A DNA stretch of 64,000 nt, taken from assembly GCF_040718835.1 (NCBI RefSeq), contig NZ_JBFEFG010000268.1:62001-126000 (forward strand). Direction: 5' to 3'. This stretch comes from Bremerella sp. JC817. GTDB lineage: Bacteria > Planctomycetota > Planctomycetia > Pirellulales > Pirellulaceae. Numbering within the stretch: position 1 is the first letter of the stretch; each line of letters opens with the position of its first letter. This document shows, piece after piece, positions 18,609 to 27,402 of the stretch. Under the pieces are notes generated by a model. The model was not told the DNA's origin. It made no database searches and saw nothing but the letters and a program-made list of their open reading frames with translations. The translations under genes were made by a program, and so were the position numbers.

Positions 18609-19355
18609 ATGCAAGCAGACGAACTCAAGCAGATCTTTCGCGAAGGTTGGACGAACTCGAGCGTGGTCCAGCATCGCGTCGAACGATTCATCGAAGGGGA
18701 ATTTGGTTTTGAACCCTCCTTCCAGGCCTGGCAGTCGATCTTGAAGCACGCGATCGGCGACTGCAACGTGGCCTCGGCAGTCGATATGGGAACCGGTCCT
18801 GGCACGATCGCTCAGTTTTGGGCGGCGATGGGAATTGAAACCACTGGTGTCGACTTCTCAGCAACAATGCTTGCGGCAGCGCAGGAGGTTGCCAAGAAGA
18901 AGGGCCTGGTGATTAACTTCGTGGAAGGAGATGCGGAGCAACCACCGCTGGAAGAGGGATCGTTCGATCTGCTCTCCAGCCGCGCGGTTCTTTTCACGTT
19001 GCCTCATCCTGGCTATGCGGTTGCTCGTTGGGTTCGACTGCTGCGGCCTGGCGGGCTGATGGTGTTAATTGGTGAGATCCCTCCGGACGATCCGGCCAAG
19101 CAAAAGCGAGCATTCCGACCCGCCCAAGGCTGGAAGCCAGACGACACCTATCGAGAAGCGATGAGCCAACTTCCGTTTCGCGAGCATACCGACCAGATGC
19201 TGCGCGTGGTGATGGAGGCAGCAGGGCTTATTGAGATTAAGAATCTACAGATGGAGGAGGTGATCTCGGCCCGCGAAGCCCACGATAGGTTAGACCCGGA
19301 ATATGGTGTTTTGCAGGGAAATCCCTATGTTTTGGTAGGACGTCGACCCGATTAG
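18609..19355 (+). CDS. Class I SAM-dependent methyltransferase at the end of the iron operon
   Basis: The 248-residue protein has motif I 'VDMGTGPGTIAQFWAAMG' (about residues 58-75), an acidic residue at the end of beta2 ('TTGVDFSATM'), motif II 'GSFDLLSSRAVLFTLPHP' and a Gly-rich motif III 'LLRPGGLMVLIGEIPP'. This is the Methyltransf_11/UbiE-like fold. Its position behind the iron importer suggests it may modify an imported siderophore, heme or corrinoid product, or make a metallophore; the substrate is not visible in the sequence. Similar methyltransferases occur beside metallophore importers in other bacteria, which is the basis for the guess. Confidence 0.8.
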   Translation: MQADELKQIFREGWTNSSVVQHRVERFIEGEFGFEPSFQAWQSILKHAIGDCNVASAVDMGTGPGTIAQFWAAMGIETTGVDFSATMLAAAQEVAKKKGLVINFVEGDAEQPPLEEGSFDLLSSRAVLFTLPHPGYAVARWVRLLRPGGLMVLIGEIPPDDPAKQKRAFRPAQGWKPDDTYREAMSQLPFREHTDQMLRVVMEAAGLIEIKNLQMEEVISAREAHDRLDPEYGVLQGNPYVLVGRRPD

Positions 19356-19505
19356 ACTTCCTAAATTCGACGAACTGTCCATTCACAACTGAATCCCCTT
19401 ATTGAGGGTGTTTACGCGGAGCTTCGTTGACAATTTCCGGCAGGAAGACTAGTCTGAGATGAATCTTCCTTCCGACCAGATGCTTACCTTCCTTGCAAGC
19501 AACCG

Positions 19506-19970
19506 ATGCCGCACTCTCATAAATACGCTCGACTTTCGGTGTATGTACGAGTCGTTCTGTTGCTGGCGGTATGGACTGGTCCGCTCCCTTACTTCCATTG
19601 CCATGGCTCGCTGTTGAATGCGGTCAGCATGGATTCGCTCTGGTTATTCAACCATCTCTCGTCGAGTCATCGAGACGCGGCACTGTGTGAAGATGTTGAC
19701 TTCGGCTGGCATATTCACTTCGGTGAACCAGGAAGCGAAAAGGAACGACGACTGGCCGCGAAGTGGCTATCTCTCGGCGGCGGTGGAACGGAAACTGCCA
19801 CGGTTGTCGGCGATGCACGCGCGATCGACTGGTTGACCTCGCCTGACTTCAGCGTCGCTTCGGCATTGCCTGGTTCTCCCGAACCACGATCGTGCTCTAT
19901 CGGCGCGTTTCACTCGACTTACGCGGTCTCTCTTCCGCTTCCGCTGCGCTTCGGCGTGGTTCGCTGCTAG
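19506..19970 (+). CDS. Small exported protein of unknown function preceding the metal-efflux genes
   Basis: The 154-residue product has a basic N-terminus and one hydrophobic segment (about residues 11-28, signal peptide or anchor) followed by 'PYFHCHGSLL' and later 'DFGWHIHFGEPG'. The scattered His and Cys residues could bind metal. I do not recognise a named family. It stands 122 bases upstream of the RND adaptor gene in the same direction. A different small His/Cys-rich exported protein (62416-62871) likewise precedes a TolC-type gene, so such proteins may be periplasmic metal-handling partners of the efflux systems (inference). Confidence 0.6.
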   Translation: MPHSHKYARLSVYVRVVLLLAVWTGPLPYFHCHGSLLNAVSMDSLWLFNHLSSSHRDAALCEDVDFGWHIHFGEPGSEKERRLAAKWLSLGGGGTETATVVGDARAIDWLTSPDFSVASALPGSPEPRSCSIGAFHSTYAVSLPLPLRFGVVRC

Positions 19971-20092
19971 ATCTCTCCTCTAGCTCGCTTTTGCATCAGC
20001 GCATGCGAAATTCCTGATCGATCTGATCAGGCCACCGCTGCGCTTTCCTGATTCGAATTCTCTGTAGCGATCTCTTGGGAGATAATCCAATT

Positions 20093-21607
20093 ATGGCATC
20101 GGCAACGCCTAACAAGTCCCGTTCATTGATAGTATCGGTCGTCTTGGCAGCTTCGATCGCAATGGCAGGAACCTGGTGGTTTCTGACCGGCGCGACCGAA
20201 GCTTCGCACCAGAAAGAAGAGCACGCAGCCTCTTCACAACAACTCGCTGTGGCGCCTGCCGCCCCAGTTGAAAACAATTCCGAAGACGTGAACCTGATTG
20301 AGTTCCCGAAGAACCGCTGGGAATCAGGCTCGATCGTTGTCGAACCGGTGAAGTCGCAGCAGTTCAGCAAGCGAATTGAAGTGACCGGCAAGATCGCGAT
20401 CAACGAAGATCGGCTAGCGCACATCTTTCCACTGGCGGAAGGTGTCGTCGACGAGGTTCAGGTTCATCTGGGCGATCACGTGACGAAAGGGGATGTCCTG
20501 GCGATTGTGCAAAGTCGCGAGGTTGGCCAGGCCAAGCTTCAGCTCTATCAAGATCGCCTCAAACGAGATCAGGTCGCGGCCCAGGACAAGTGGACGCAAC
20601 AGATCGTGACGAACGTCCAGGAGCTAATTCGCATGATCCGCGATGAAGCCGATGTTGCGGAGATCGAAGAGAAGTTCACCGGCAAGCCGATTGGCGAGTA
20701 CCGCAACCAGTTGCTTACCGCGTACATCGGTAAGCATACCCATCAGCAGACCGTGAAGCGGCTTTCGCCGTTGACCGACAGTGGTGCCGTATCTGGCAAG
20801 CAGTTGATCGAAGCCCAGTCGCAGTGGAACACCGCCCGGGCAACGCTGCAGTCACTGGTCGAACAGATCCAGCAAGAGGCTGTGCAAGAGGGCATGCGTT
20901 CTTCGCATGCGGTCAAAGAAATGGAAACCCGCGTGGCGGTCGATGAAGCGGCCTTGAAGGTGCTGGGCTTCAAGGATGCAGAACTGGAGCAGATCAATCC
21001 GATAGTCCAAGGCGAAGCGGTCTCGCACATGCCGATCATGGCGCCGTTCGATGGAACGATCATCTCGAAGGATGTCGTCCTGGCCGAACGGGTCGGACCC
21101 GATAGCCAGATCTTCAGTGTGGCTGACCTGACCAGTGTCTGGGTCACGGCCGATATCTACGAAGGGCAATTGCCGCTCTTGGATCAGGTACGAGGCAAAA
21201 CGATCCAGCTTCAATCGGATGCGTGGCCTGGACGAACATTTGATGCCAAGGTGTTCTACACCGGCGATCTGGTCGATCCCGATAGCCGAACCATTACGCT
21301 CCGGGCCATCGCGGACAACAAAGATGCGGCTCTGAAGCCTGGCATGTTCGTGCATGTGTTGTTCCCGACCGGCAGCCTCGACCAGGTCGTTCAGGTTCCG
21401 GCCGATGCCTTACAAGACTTTGAAGGACGCTCGTTCGTGTTTGTTTACGCAGGGGGCGACACCTTCGAGGCTCGTGACGTGGTGGTGGGGCGACGAACGG
21501 ATAAGGTCGTCGAAATTGTGAAGGGACTCAAGAATGGCGAAGAGATCGTAGTTCACGGTGGCTTCGCATTGAAATCGAAGATGCTGGCAAGCTTGCTTGA
21601 AGAGTAA
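20093..21607 (+). CDS. Heavy-metal RND efflux periplasmic adaptor, CzcB/CusB type
   Basis: I chose the ATG at 20093 (504 residues), with GGGAGA about ten bases upstream; a TTG six codons earlier is also open. One N-terminal membrane segment (about 13-30) is followed by a linker, the lipoyl half 'GVVDEVQVHLGDHVTKGDVL', a coiled-coil hairpin (about 140-300), the second lipoyl half 'MAPFDGTIISKDVVLAERVG' and a beta-barrel plus membrane-proximal domain ('PGMFVHVLFP'). It should connect the metal pump encoded 62 bases downstream to an outer-membrane channel. No TolC-like gene is next to it. Confidence 0.87.
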   Translation: MASATPNKSRSLIVSVVLAASIAMAGTWWFLTGATEASHQKEEHAASSQQLAVAPAAPVENNSEDVNLIEFPKNRWESGSIVVEPVKSQQFSKRIEVTGKIAINEDRLAHIFPLAEGVVDEVQVHLGDHVTKGDVLAIVQSREVGQAKLQLYQDRLKRDQVAAQDKWTQQIVTNVQELIRMIRDEADVAEIEEKFTGKPIGEYRNQLLTAYIGKHTHQQTVKRLSPLTDSGAVSGKQLIEAQSQWNTARATLQSLVEQIQQEAVQEGMRSSHAVKEMETRVAVDEAALKVLGFKDAELEQINPIVQGEAVSHMPIMAPFDGTIISKDVVLAERVGPDSQIFSVADLTSVWVTADIYEGQLPLLDQVRGKTIQLQSDAWPGRTFDAKVFYTGDLVDPDSRTITLRAIADNKDAALKPGMFVHVLFPTGSLDQVVQVPADALQDFEGRSFVFVYAGGDTFEARDVVVGRRTDKVVEIVKGLKNGEEIVVHGGFALKSKMLASLLEE

Positions 21608-21669
21608 GCGTGCGTGCCGGTATCGATTGAATTGCCTGCTCGATTTCAACTTCTTTCATCGAGGCCACA

Positions 21670-24600
21670 ATGGTTCAACATATTATTGAATGGTCCCTGA
21701 ATAATCGTTTTATCGTCATGCTATTGGCGGTCGTTCTGCTTGGTGCCGGTGTGGTATCGGCGATGCGATTGCCCTTGGATGCGGTGCCTGACCTGACCAA
21801 CGTTCAGGTCCAAGTCTTGACCACGTCGCCGTCGCTGGGGCCGGTCGAAGTGGAGCAGTTCATCACGTTCCCGGTCGAAAACGCGCTGAGCGGTCTGCCT
21901 CGCGTCGAAGAAATTCGCTCGATCAGCCGCTTCGGCTTGTCGGCTGTTACGGTCGCCTTTGAAGAGGGAACCGACATCTATTGGGCCCGAAACCTGGTGA
22001 ACGAGCGACTACAGCAAGCGCGCGAGAACATTCCGCCTGGCATGGGCGATCCGCAGATGGGTCCCATCGCAACGGGTATGAGCGAAATCTACCAGTTCGA
22101 GGTGATGGCCGAAGAAGGTCACGAATACAGCCTGATGGATCTACGAACGATCCTCGACTGGCAAATCGCTTTTCAGCTGCGAAGCGTCCCGGGTGTCATT
22201 GAAGTGAACACCTTCGGTGGCGAACTGAAGACCTACGAAGTGCAGGTCAATCCTGATCAACTGCAGAACTTCAACGTGCCGCTAAACCGCGTGTTTGAGG
22301 CCCTTGAAGAAAACAACGCCAACGCAGGCGGTGGTTATATCACCCACAGTGCCGAGCAACGATTGATTCGCGGCGAAGGCTTGATTCGTAATCTCCAAGA
22401 TATCGAAGACATCGTCCTCGATAGTCGCCGCGATGGCACACCGATTCGAATTTCGGACGTCGCCCGCGTAAACTTCGCCCCGATGCTGCGGCAAGGTGCG
22501 GTCACGCGTGACGGCGACCGGGAAGCGGTCACCGGGATGGTGATGATGCTGATGGGAGGCAATTCGCGACAAGTCGTTGAAGACGTGAAGCATAAGATCG
22601 CCGAGATTCAAGAGACGCTACCGGAAGGCGTGGTGATCGATACGTTCTACGATCGAACCGAGTTGGTGGAAAAGACGATCCATACCATCGCCGAAAATAT
22701 CAGCGTTGGTGTGATTCTGGTGATTGTGATGCTGTTCCTCCTTCTCGGCGATATCCGGGCAGGCCTAATCGTATCGGCGGCGATTCCACTCTCCGCGATG
22801 TGTGCCTTGATCGCGATGAAAGTCGCCGGAGTTTCGGCCAACCTAATGAGCCTGGGGGCGATCGACTTCGGGATTATCGTCGACGGCGCGGTCGTGATGA
22901 TTGAGAACGCGGTCCGTCATGCGAGTCGCTATCAACGCGAGCGTGGCGGGGTAGTCCCGAAAGAAGTCTTCAAGCAATCGGCCAAAGAAGTCGGTACGCC
23001 GATTCTATTTGCTGGTTTGATCGTGATCATCGTGTTCCTCCCAATCCTCAGCCTGCAGGGTGTGGAAGGAAAGATGTTCCGCCCGATGGCGTTCACCTTC
23101 ATGTCGGCACTGACGGGCGCACTGATTTTGAGCGTGACTGTGATGCCTGTGATGGCGTCGCTGTTTCTCGCCCGTCGCGTCAGCTCGAAGGATACCTTCC
23201 TGGTGACCTGGCTGAAGAAGTGGTACGAACCGATACTGGCATTTTCGATGCGTCGCCCATTGCCGATGTTTGGCGTGGCGATCGGGATGTTCGCAGTAAG
23301 TGTCGTCGTGGCAACGGGGTTCGGAGTGGAGTTTGTGCCGAAGCTCGATGAAGGTGACATCGCGATTCAGGCCACTCGCTTACCTAGCGTGTCGCTCGAA
23401 ACGTCGATCGAAATGACCAAGGCGATGGAGCGAACTTTGCTCAAGTTCCCGCAGGTCGAAAGCGTCGTATCGAAGACCGGACGTCCAGAAATTGCCAACG
23501 ACCCGATGGGCGTCCATCAGACCGACGTGTTCGTGAGGCTTAAGCCAAAGGAAGAATGGCCGGAGGAAATCGAAAAGACCGACCTTGTCGAAGCGATGCA
23601 GGTCGCCCTCGAAGAGGCGGTGCCTAGCAACTCGTACGGGTTCACTCAGCCGATCGAACTGCGCGTGCAGGAACTGGTGGCAGGAGTGCGATCCGATGTC
23701 GGCTTGAGTATTTACGGCGACGATCTGAATGTCTTGAAAGAGCAGGGGGATCGTATCGTTCGTGCCCTTAACGGGGTCGAAGGCGCCGCCGACGTACAGG
23801 CCCAGCAGATCGCTGGTCTTCCGTACTTGCGAGTCAACATTCGCCGCGATGCCATTGCGCGATACGGAATCAACGCGGCTGATATTCTGCAGGCGATTCA
23901 GGTTGTCGGTGGGCATACGGTCGGAGAAGTGTTTGAGGGGCAACGTCGCTTCCCCTTGCAGGTTCGCCTGGCACCCGAGTGGCGTTACAACGCCGAGAAG
24001 CTGGAGCAGATCAAGATCGAAGACCCGCAAGGCAGAAAAATTCCGATTACGCAGCTCGCCGATATCATCGTCGAAGATGGCCCATCGGAAATCAGTCGCC
24101 ACGCGATCCGGCGACGCTTGCTGGTCCAGTGCAACGTGCGCGGCCGGGACCTGGCAAGTTTCGTAGCCGATGCCAAGGAAACGATTGCCAACGAAGTGAA
24201 GCTTCCGGCCGGCTACTCGCTGGCGTGGGGCGGCCAATTCCAGAACCTGGAAGAGGCTTCGAGACGCCTGATGATCGCGGTGCCGGTCGCGTTGTTCCTG
24301 ATCTTCTCGTTGCTTTACATCACATTTAGTTCCGCCAAGCTGACGATGCTGATTTACTTGAACGTTCCGATCGCAGCAACGGGCGGGATCTTCGCACTAT
24401 GGTTACGTGACATGCCGTTCTCGATTTCCGCTGGGGTCGGTTTTATCGCCTTGTTTGGTATCGCGGTTATGAACGGTGTGGTTCTGATCGAACACATCCG
24501 ACATTTGCGGCATGAAGGGCTCGAGCAGAAAGACGCGGTTACAACAGGTTCGATGGACCGACTTCGCCCAGTGTTGATGACGGCAACGTGCGGTGCCTTG

Positions 24601-24768
24601 GGCTTCGTTCCGATGGCCATCTCTGGCAGTGCCGGTGCTGAAGTCCAACGGCCGCTGGCAACCGTGGTGATCGGGGGACTGATTACCTGTACGGTGCTAA
24701 CCCTATTGGTGCTACCGGCGATCTATCGTTGGTTTGAACCAGCGGGCGACGTGGCAGCCCACGAGTAG
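21670..24768 (+). CDS. Heavy-metal RND efflux pump, CzcA type
   Basis: The 1032-residue length and helix pattern are those of HME-family RND proteins. The TM4 motif 'DFGIIVDGAVVMIEN' (about residues 398-412) is the DFGxxVDGAVVxxEN signature of divalent-cation pumps such as CzcA/CnrA (Zn, Co, Cd, Ni), and differs from the motif of Cu/Ag pumps. The periplasmic loops begin with 'LPLDAVPDLTNVQVQVLTTS', also typical of the family. It should export metal from periplasm or cytoplasm by proton antiport with the adaptor just upstream. The gene is convergent with the glycosyltransferase gene, 19 bases away. The exact metal cannot be read from the sequence. Confidence 0.92.
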   Translation: MVQHIIEWSLNNRFIVMLLAVVLLGAGVVSAMRLPLDAVPDLTNVQVQVLTTSPSLGPVEVEQFITFPVENALSGLPRVEEIRSISRFGLSAVTVAFEEGTDIYWARNLVNERLQQARENIPPGMGDPQMGPIATGMSEIYQFEVMAEEGHEYSLMDLRTILDWQIAFQLRSVPGVIEVNTFGGELKTYEVQVNPDQLQNFNVPLNRVFEALEENNANAGGGYITHSAEQRLIRGEGLIRNLQDIEDIVLDSRRDGTPIRISDVARVNFAPMLRQGAVTRDGDREAVTGMVMMLMGGNSRQVVEDVKHKIAEIQETLPEGVVIDTFYDRTELVEKTIHTIAENISVGVILVIVMLFLLLGDIRAGLIVSAAIPLSAMCALIAMKVAGVSANLMSLGAIDFGIIVDGAVVMIENAVRHASRYQRERGGVVPKEVFKQSAKEVGTPILFAGLIVIIVFLPILSLQGVEGKMFRPMAFTFMSALTGALILSVTVMPVMASLFLARRVSSKDTFLVTWLKKWYEPILAFSMRRPLPMFGVAIGMFAVSVVVATGFGVEFVPKLDEGDIAIQATRLPSVSLETSIEMTKAMERTLLKFPQVESVVSKTGRPEIANDPMGVHQTDVFVRLKPKEEWPEEIEKTDLVEAMQVALEEAVPSNSYGFTQPIELRVQELVAGVRSDVGLSIYGDDLNVLKEQGDRIVRALNGVEGAADVQAQQIAGLPYLRVNIRRDAIARYGINAADILQAIQVVGGHTVGEVFEGQRRFPLQVRLAPEWRYNAEKLEQIKIEDPQGRKIPITQLADIIVEDGPSEISRHAIRRRLLVQCNVRGRDLASFVADAKETIANEVKLPAGYSLAWGGQFQNLEEASRRLMIAVPVALFLIFSLLYITFSSAKLTMLIYLNVPIAATGGIFALWLRDMPFSISAGVGFIALFGIAVMNGVVLIEHIRHLRHEGLEQKDAVTTGSMDRLRPVLMTATCGALGFVPMAISGSAGAEVQRPLATVVIGGLITCTVLTLLVLPAIYRWFEPAGDVAAHE

Positions 24769-24787
24769 ATGCCTGTGTCGGTCGGGC

Positions 24788-26161
24788 TTATGCAAGACCT
24801 AGCATTCGCCCGATCGTTCGCGTTAGATAGATGCCCCAAGACTTCTCTAAGGTCTCGGTCCGCTTAGCGAGGGCCGGGATCTGCCCATGAGAAATGCTGG
24901 CGCAAACGCCATGGGCAATTGTATCCAGATGCGGAAGAAGGGCTTGGACCGACGTCTTGCGCTCGGGCGTGGCGGCTGCTCTTCGTAATATCTCTTCGAC
25001 ACGTCGGCCGTATTCGACCCGCGTGTAGTTCGTTAGCGATTGGTCCCGGGCACGGGTTGCCATTTCGCAAGCAGCAGCAGGGTCGTTGTAAATACGTTCA
25101 ATCGCTGAGGCAAGCTGCTCGGCGTTGCCGACATCGTAAAGAATACCGGTGACGCCATCATCAATAATCGTTGGTGTTGCCCCAGTGTTGGTTGCGACGA
25201 CGGGGCGCGCCGTAGCCATTGCTTCGACAGTGACTCGGCCGAAGGCTTCGAATCGGGAAGTGACCAGGGCAATGTGCCCCTCTAAGAGAGCCTGACGCGG
25301 ATCGGCTGTTGTTCCGCGAAAACGAACCTGTTTCCCAATGCCGTGGTTTTTCACTGCTTCACGAAGCTTCGCTTGATAATCGGGCTGGGCATCGCCAAAC
25401 AGGTGGAGTTCGACAGGAACATTTCGACGCTTGAGCAAAGCAACCGCTTCGACCGCATCGATCTGTCCCTTATGCTCAGCGATGGTGCCAACCAGACAGA
25501 GTTGTAGCGGGTCCTCTTTCGCTGGAGCGTTTGGCTGTTCGATCTTTAGCCAGTCATCTGCCAGTGGGCCGTTAGGAACTGTGGAGATCGTGTTCTCCCG
25601 AAGGTAGGGCTGGACAGCCTGACCAAGGATGTCGGAATTGACAATTATTTCGTCAGAAAGCGTATCGATTAAGCCGTATGTACCCGGCTTACCCAGATAG
25701 AAAGTCCAATCGAAGTCGCGATCAACGAACTCACGGAGATGCCATACGTGAGGCAACTCCAATCGTGCCGCAACGAACGACCCCAGGGGGCAAACCGTCG
25801 TGTTCGTATAGACGACGTCGGGCCTCTCTTCGAGCGAGCGAGAAATCGCTGCGACGCAGTCCATAAGCCTCGTTGGATGTACCGTCCATCCAAAACCCTG
25901 ATGTTCGTCGGCACACCAGAGCAGACTCTCGAAGCAGACTTCAGGGACCAGGTCGGACAAGCAGAGGACGACGGCCCCTAACTTTCTCGCGGCCAATTCA
26001 AACGAACCATATCCCGGCGTGACAACGGTGAGACGGATATCGGGGCGAGTGCTGAGCTCGATCAACAGTTCATGAAGCGAACGACCTCCGCCATGCGACA
26101 GTGTGGCACTGTGTGCGAAAACAAGAATGTGAAGAGGCTTAACATTCATTACCTCACACAT
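24788..26161 (-). CDS. GT4-family glycosyltransferase
   Basis: The 457-residue protein has the two-Rossmann GT-B layout. The N-terminal domain starts at 'HILVFAHSATLSHGGGRSLH', and the C-terminal nucleotide-sugar domain has 'LVGTIAEHKGQIDAVEAV' and the E-x7-E motif 'EAFGRVTVE' (about residue 310), followed by 'RPVVATNTGATPTI'. It should transfer a sugar from an NDP donor to a glycan in the cytoplasm. It is divergent from the polysaccharide exporter genes, so it probably contributes to the same surface glycan. Two close ATG codons (26161 and 26149) are possible starts. Confidence 0.86.
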   Translation of the reverse strand: MCEVMNVKPLHILVFAHSATLSHGGGRSLHELLIELSTRPDIRLTVVTPGYGSFELAARKLGAVVLCLSDLVPEVCFESLLWCADEHQGFGWTVHPTRLMDCVAAISRSLEERPDVVYTNTTVCPLGSFVAARLELPHVWHLREFVDRDFDWTFYLGKPGTYGLIDTLSDEIIVNSDILGQAVQPYLRENTISTVPNGPLADDWLKIEQPNAPAKEDPLQLCLVGTIAEHKGQIDAVEAVALLKRRNVPVELHLFGDAQPDYQAKLREAVKNHGIGKQVRFRGTTADPRQALLEGHIALVTSRFEAFGRVTVEAMATARPVVATNTGATPTIIDDGVTGILYDVGNAEQLASAIERIYNDPAAACEMATRARDQSLTNYTRVEYGRRVEEILRRAAATPERKTSVQALLPHLDTIAHGVCASISHGQIPALAKRTETLEKSWGIYLTRTIGRMLGLA

Positions 26162-26509
26162 CGACCTCGAAGTTTGTGAAGCGATTTCTTCATGGAATCT
26201 GGCCTAAGAACAAGGGTGTTTCGTGCGACTCGGGCAGCACGAACGCCCACTTTTCTGGGGAGTAGCCGCCGCAATTGCAGACTTCAGGTTGTACCCGGGG
26301 CCCCGTCGAGGTCCAGGGGCAAGGGGCGTATTTACACAACCTTAACGTGGTCTTCAACCAGCTTTCCGTGTCGGACGCGACATTGGGGAATGCTGACAGG
26401 CGGTCGACTCCGTTCCTTGGTAGGAACGAATATCGAAAGTGCCGTCGGCTACCTCAAGTATGACCTCCAATTCTCGGGACCGGCAGACCAACGCCGGGAG
26501 TCAAGCTGA
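26162..26509. other. Divergent promoter region of the polysaccharide cluster
   Basis: I see no gene here. The region contains a perfect inverted repeat TTCGTGC/GCACGAA (26220-26226 and 26237-26243, 10-base spacer) and a 10-bp palindrome CGGGGCCCCG (26296-26305). Either could be an operator or leader hairpin. Promoters for both the leftward glycosyltransferase and the rightward exporter operon should lie here. Confidence 0.5.
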
Positions 26510-27397
26510 ATGAGTACGTCCGCAAGCCAGATCTCAGAACGCGATTTGGCCGATGACGTGCCTTGCAGCGACGTCCCGATGCAGTACTTCGAATCTGAGG
26601 GTGGCATCTCGCTCCGCGGCTTTTACGAGCTCTGGATTTATCGCCACCTGGTGTGGATGCTGGTCGTCCGCGATGTCAAAGTGCGATATCGACAGACGGC
26701 GGTGGGTGTCGCTTGGGCCGTGCTTCAACCGGCGCTGCTGATGCTGGTCTTCAGTATCTTCTTTCAGCTCCTCGGACGGCAGCCTTCGGAAGGGAACGTA
26801 CCGTACGTTGTCACCTTCTTGTGTGGTTACCTGCCATGGCAGTTACTCGCTTCGACTCTGGGAGCGGCCACGCAAAGCCTGGTTGCTCATCAGAACTTGA
26901 TCAGCAAAGTCTATTTTCCTCGGGCTGTATTGCCGATCTCGGCAACGGTCGGAGGGCTAATCGACTTCTGTATTGCCTGCGTATTACTGCTTGGTGTAAT
27001 GGTGTGGTACGGTGTCACGCCGCCAGTCCAGATCCTTTTATTGCCGCTGTTTGTTCTTTTGTCGCTGCTCATTTCAATCGGGGCAGGGCTTTGGCTTTCT
27101 GCCTTGAACGCACTGTATCGCGACATTGGATATGTGGTCCCCTTTATTTTGCAGGTCGGGTTCTTTATCAGCCCTGTGATCTACGAAACGGATCAGCTGA
27201 TCCCCGAGCAATATCGCAGCATCTATGCCTTGAATCCGATGGTCGGTGTTTTGGAAGGAGCCCGCTGGTGCATTCTCGGGCACGCGGCACCGACGTTCAG
27301 TTCGCTGGCGATCTCATTCGTAACTTTGGGGCTTCTGTTGGTTGGAGGAATGATTTACTTCCGCCAGGTCGAACGCCAGGTGGTGGATAGGATCTAA
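26510..27397 (+). CDS. ABC-2 type polysaccharide exporter permease (Wzm-like)
   Basis: The 295-residue protein has a cytoplasmic N-terminus of about 60 residues and six membrane helices. It carries the ABC-2 permease mark 'LVVRDVKVRYRQTAVGVAWA' at the first helix and 'VGVLEGARWCILG' near the C-terminus. This is the TagG/Wzm family that exports lipid-linked polysaccharide or teichoic acid-like glycans across the inner membrane. It is followed after five bases by the matching ATPase, so the pair forms an exporter. Sugar-modifying genes follow in the same operon. Confidence 0.9.
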   Translation: MSTSASQISERDLADDVPCSDVPMQYFESEGGISLRGFYELWIYRHLVWMLVVRDVKVRYRQTAVGVAWAVLQPALLMLVFSIFFQLLGRQPSEGNVPYVVTFLCGYLPWQLLASTLGAATQSLVAHQNLISKVYFPRAVLPISATVGGLIDFCIACVLLLGVMVWYGVTPPVQILLLPLFVLLSLLISIGAGLWLSALNALYRDIGYVVPFILQVGFFISPVIYETDQLIPEQYRSIYALNPMVGVLEGARWCILGHAAPTFSSLAISFVTLGLLLVGGMIYFRQVERQVVDRI

Positions 27398-27402
27398 GCT
27401 CG

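Noticed and set aside
23380..24237. A 285-codon minus-strand frame opposite the CzcA-type pump
   Set aside because: It is a mirror frame of a well-supported gene with no signature of its own.
26399..26409. An ops-like element (GGCGGTCGACT) upstream of the polysaccharide exporter
   Set aside because: One mismatch in the essential GGCGGTAG core, no JUMPstart context, and RfaH control is not expected in this group.
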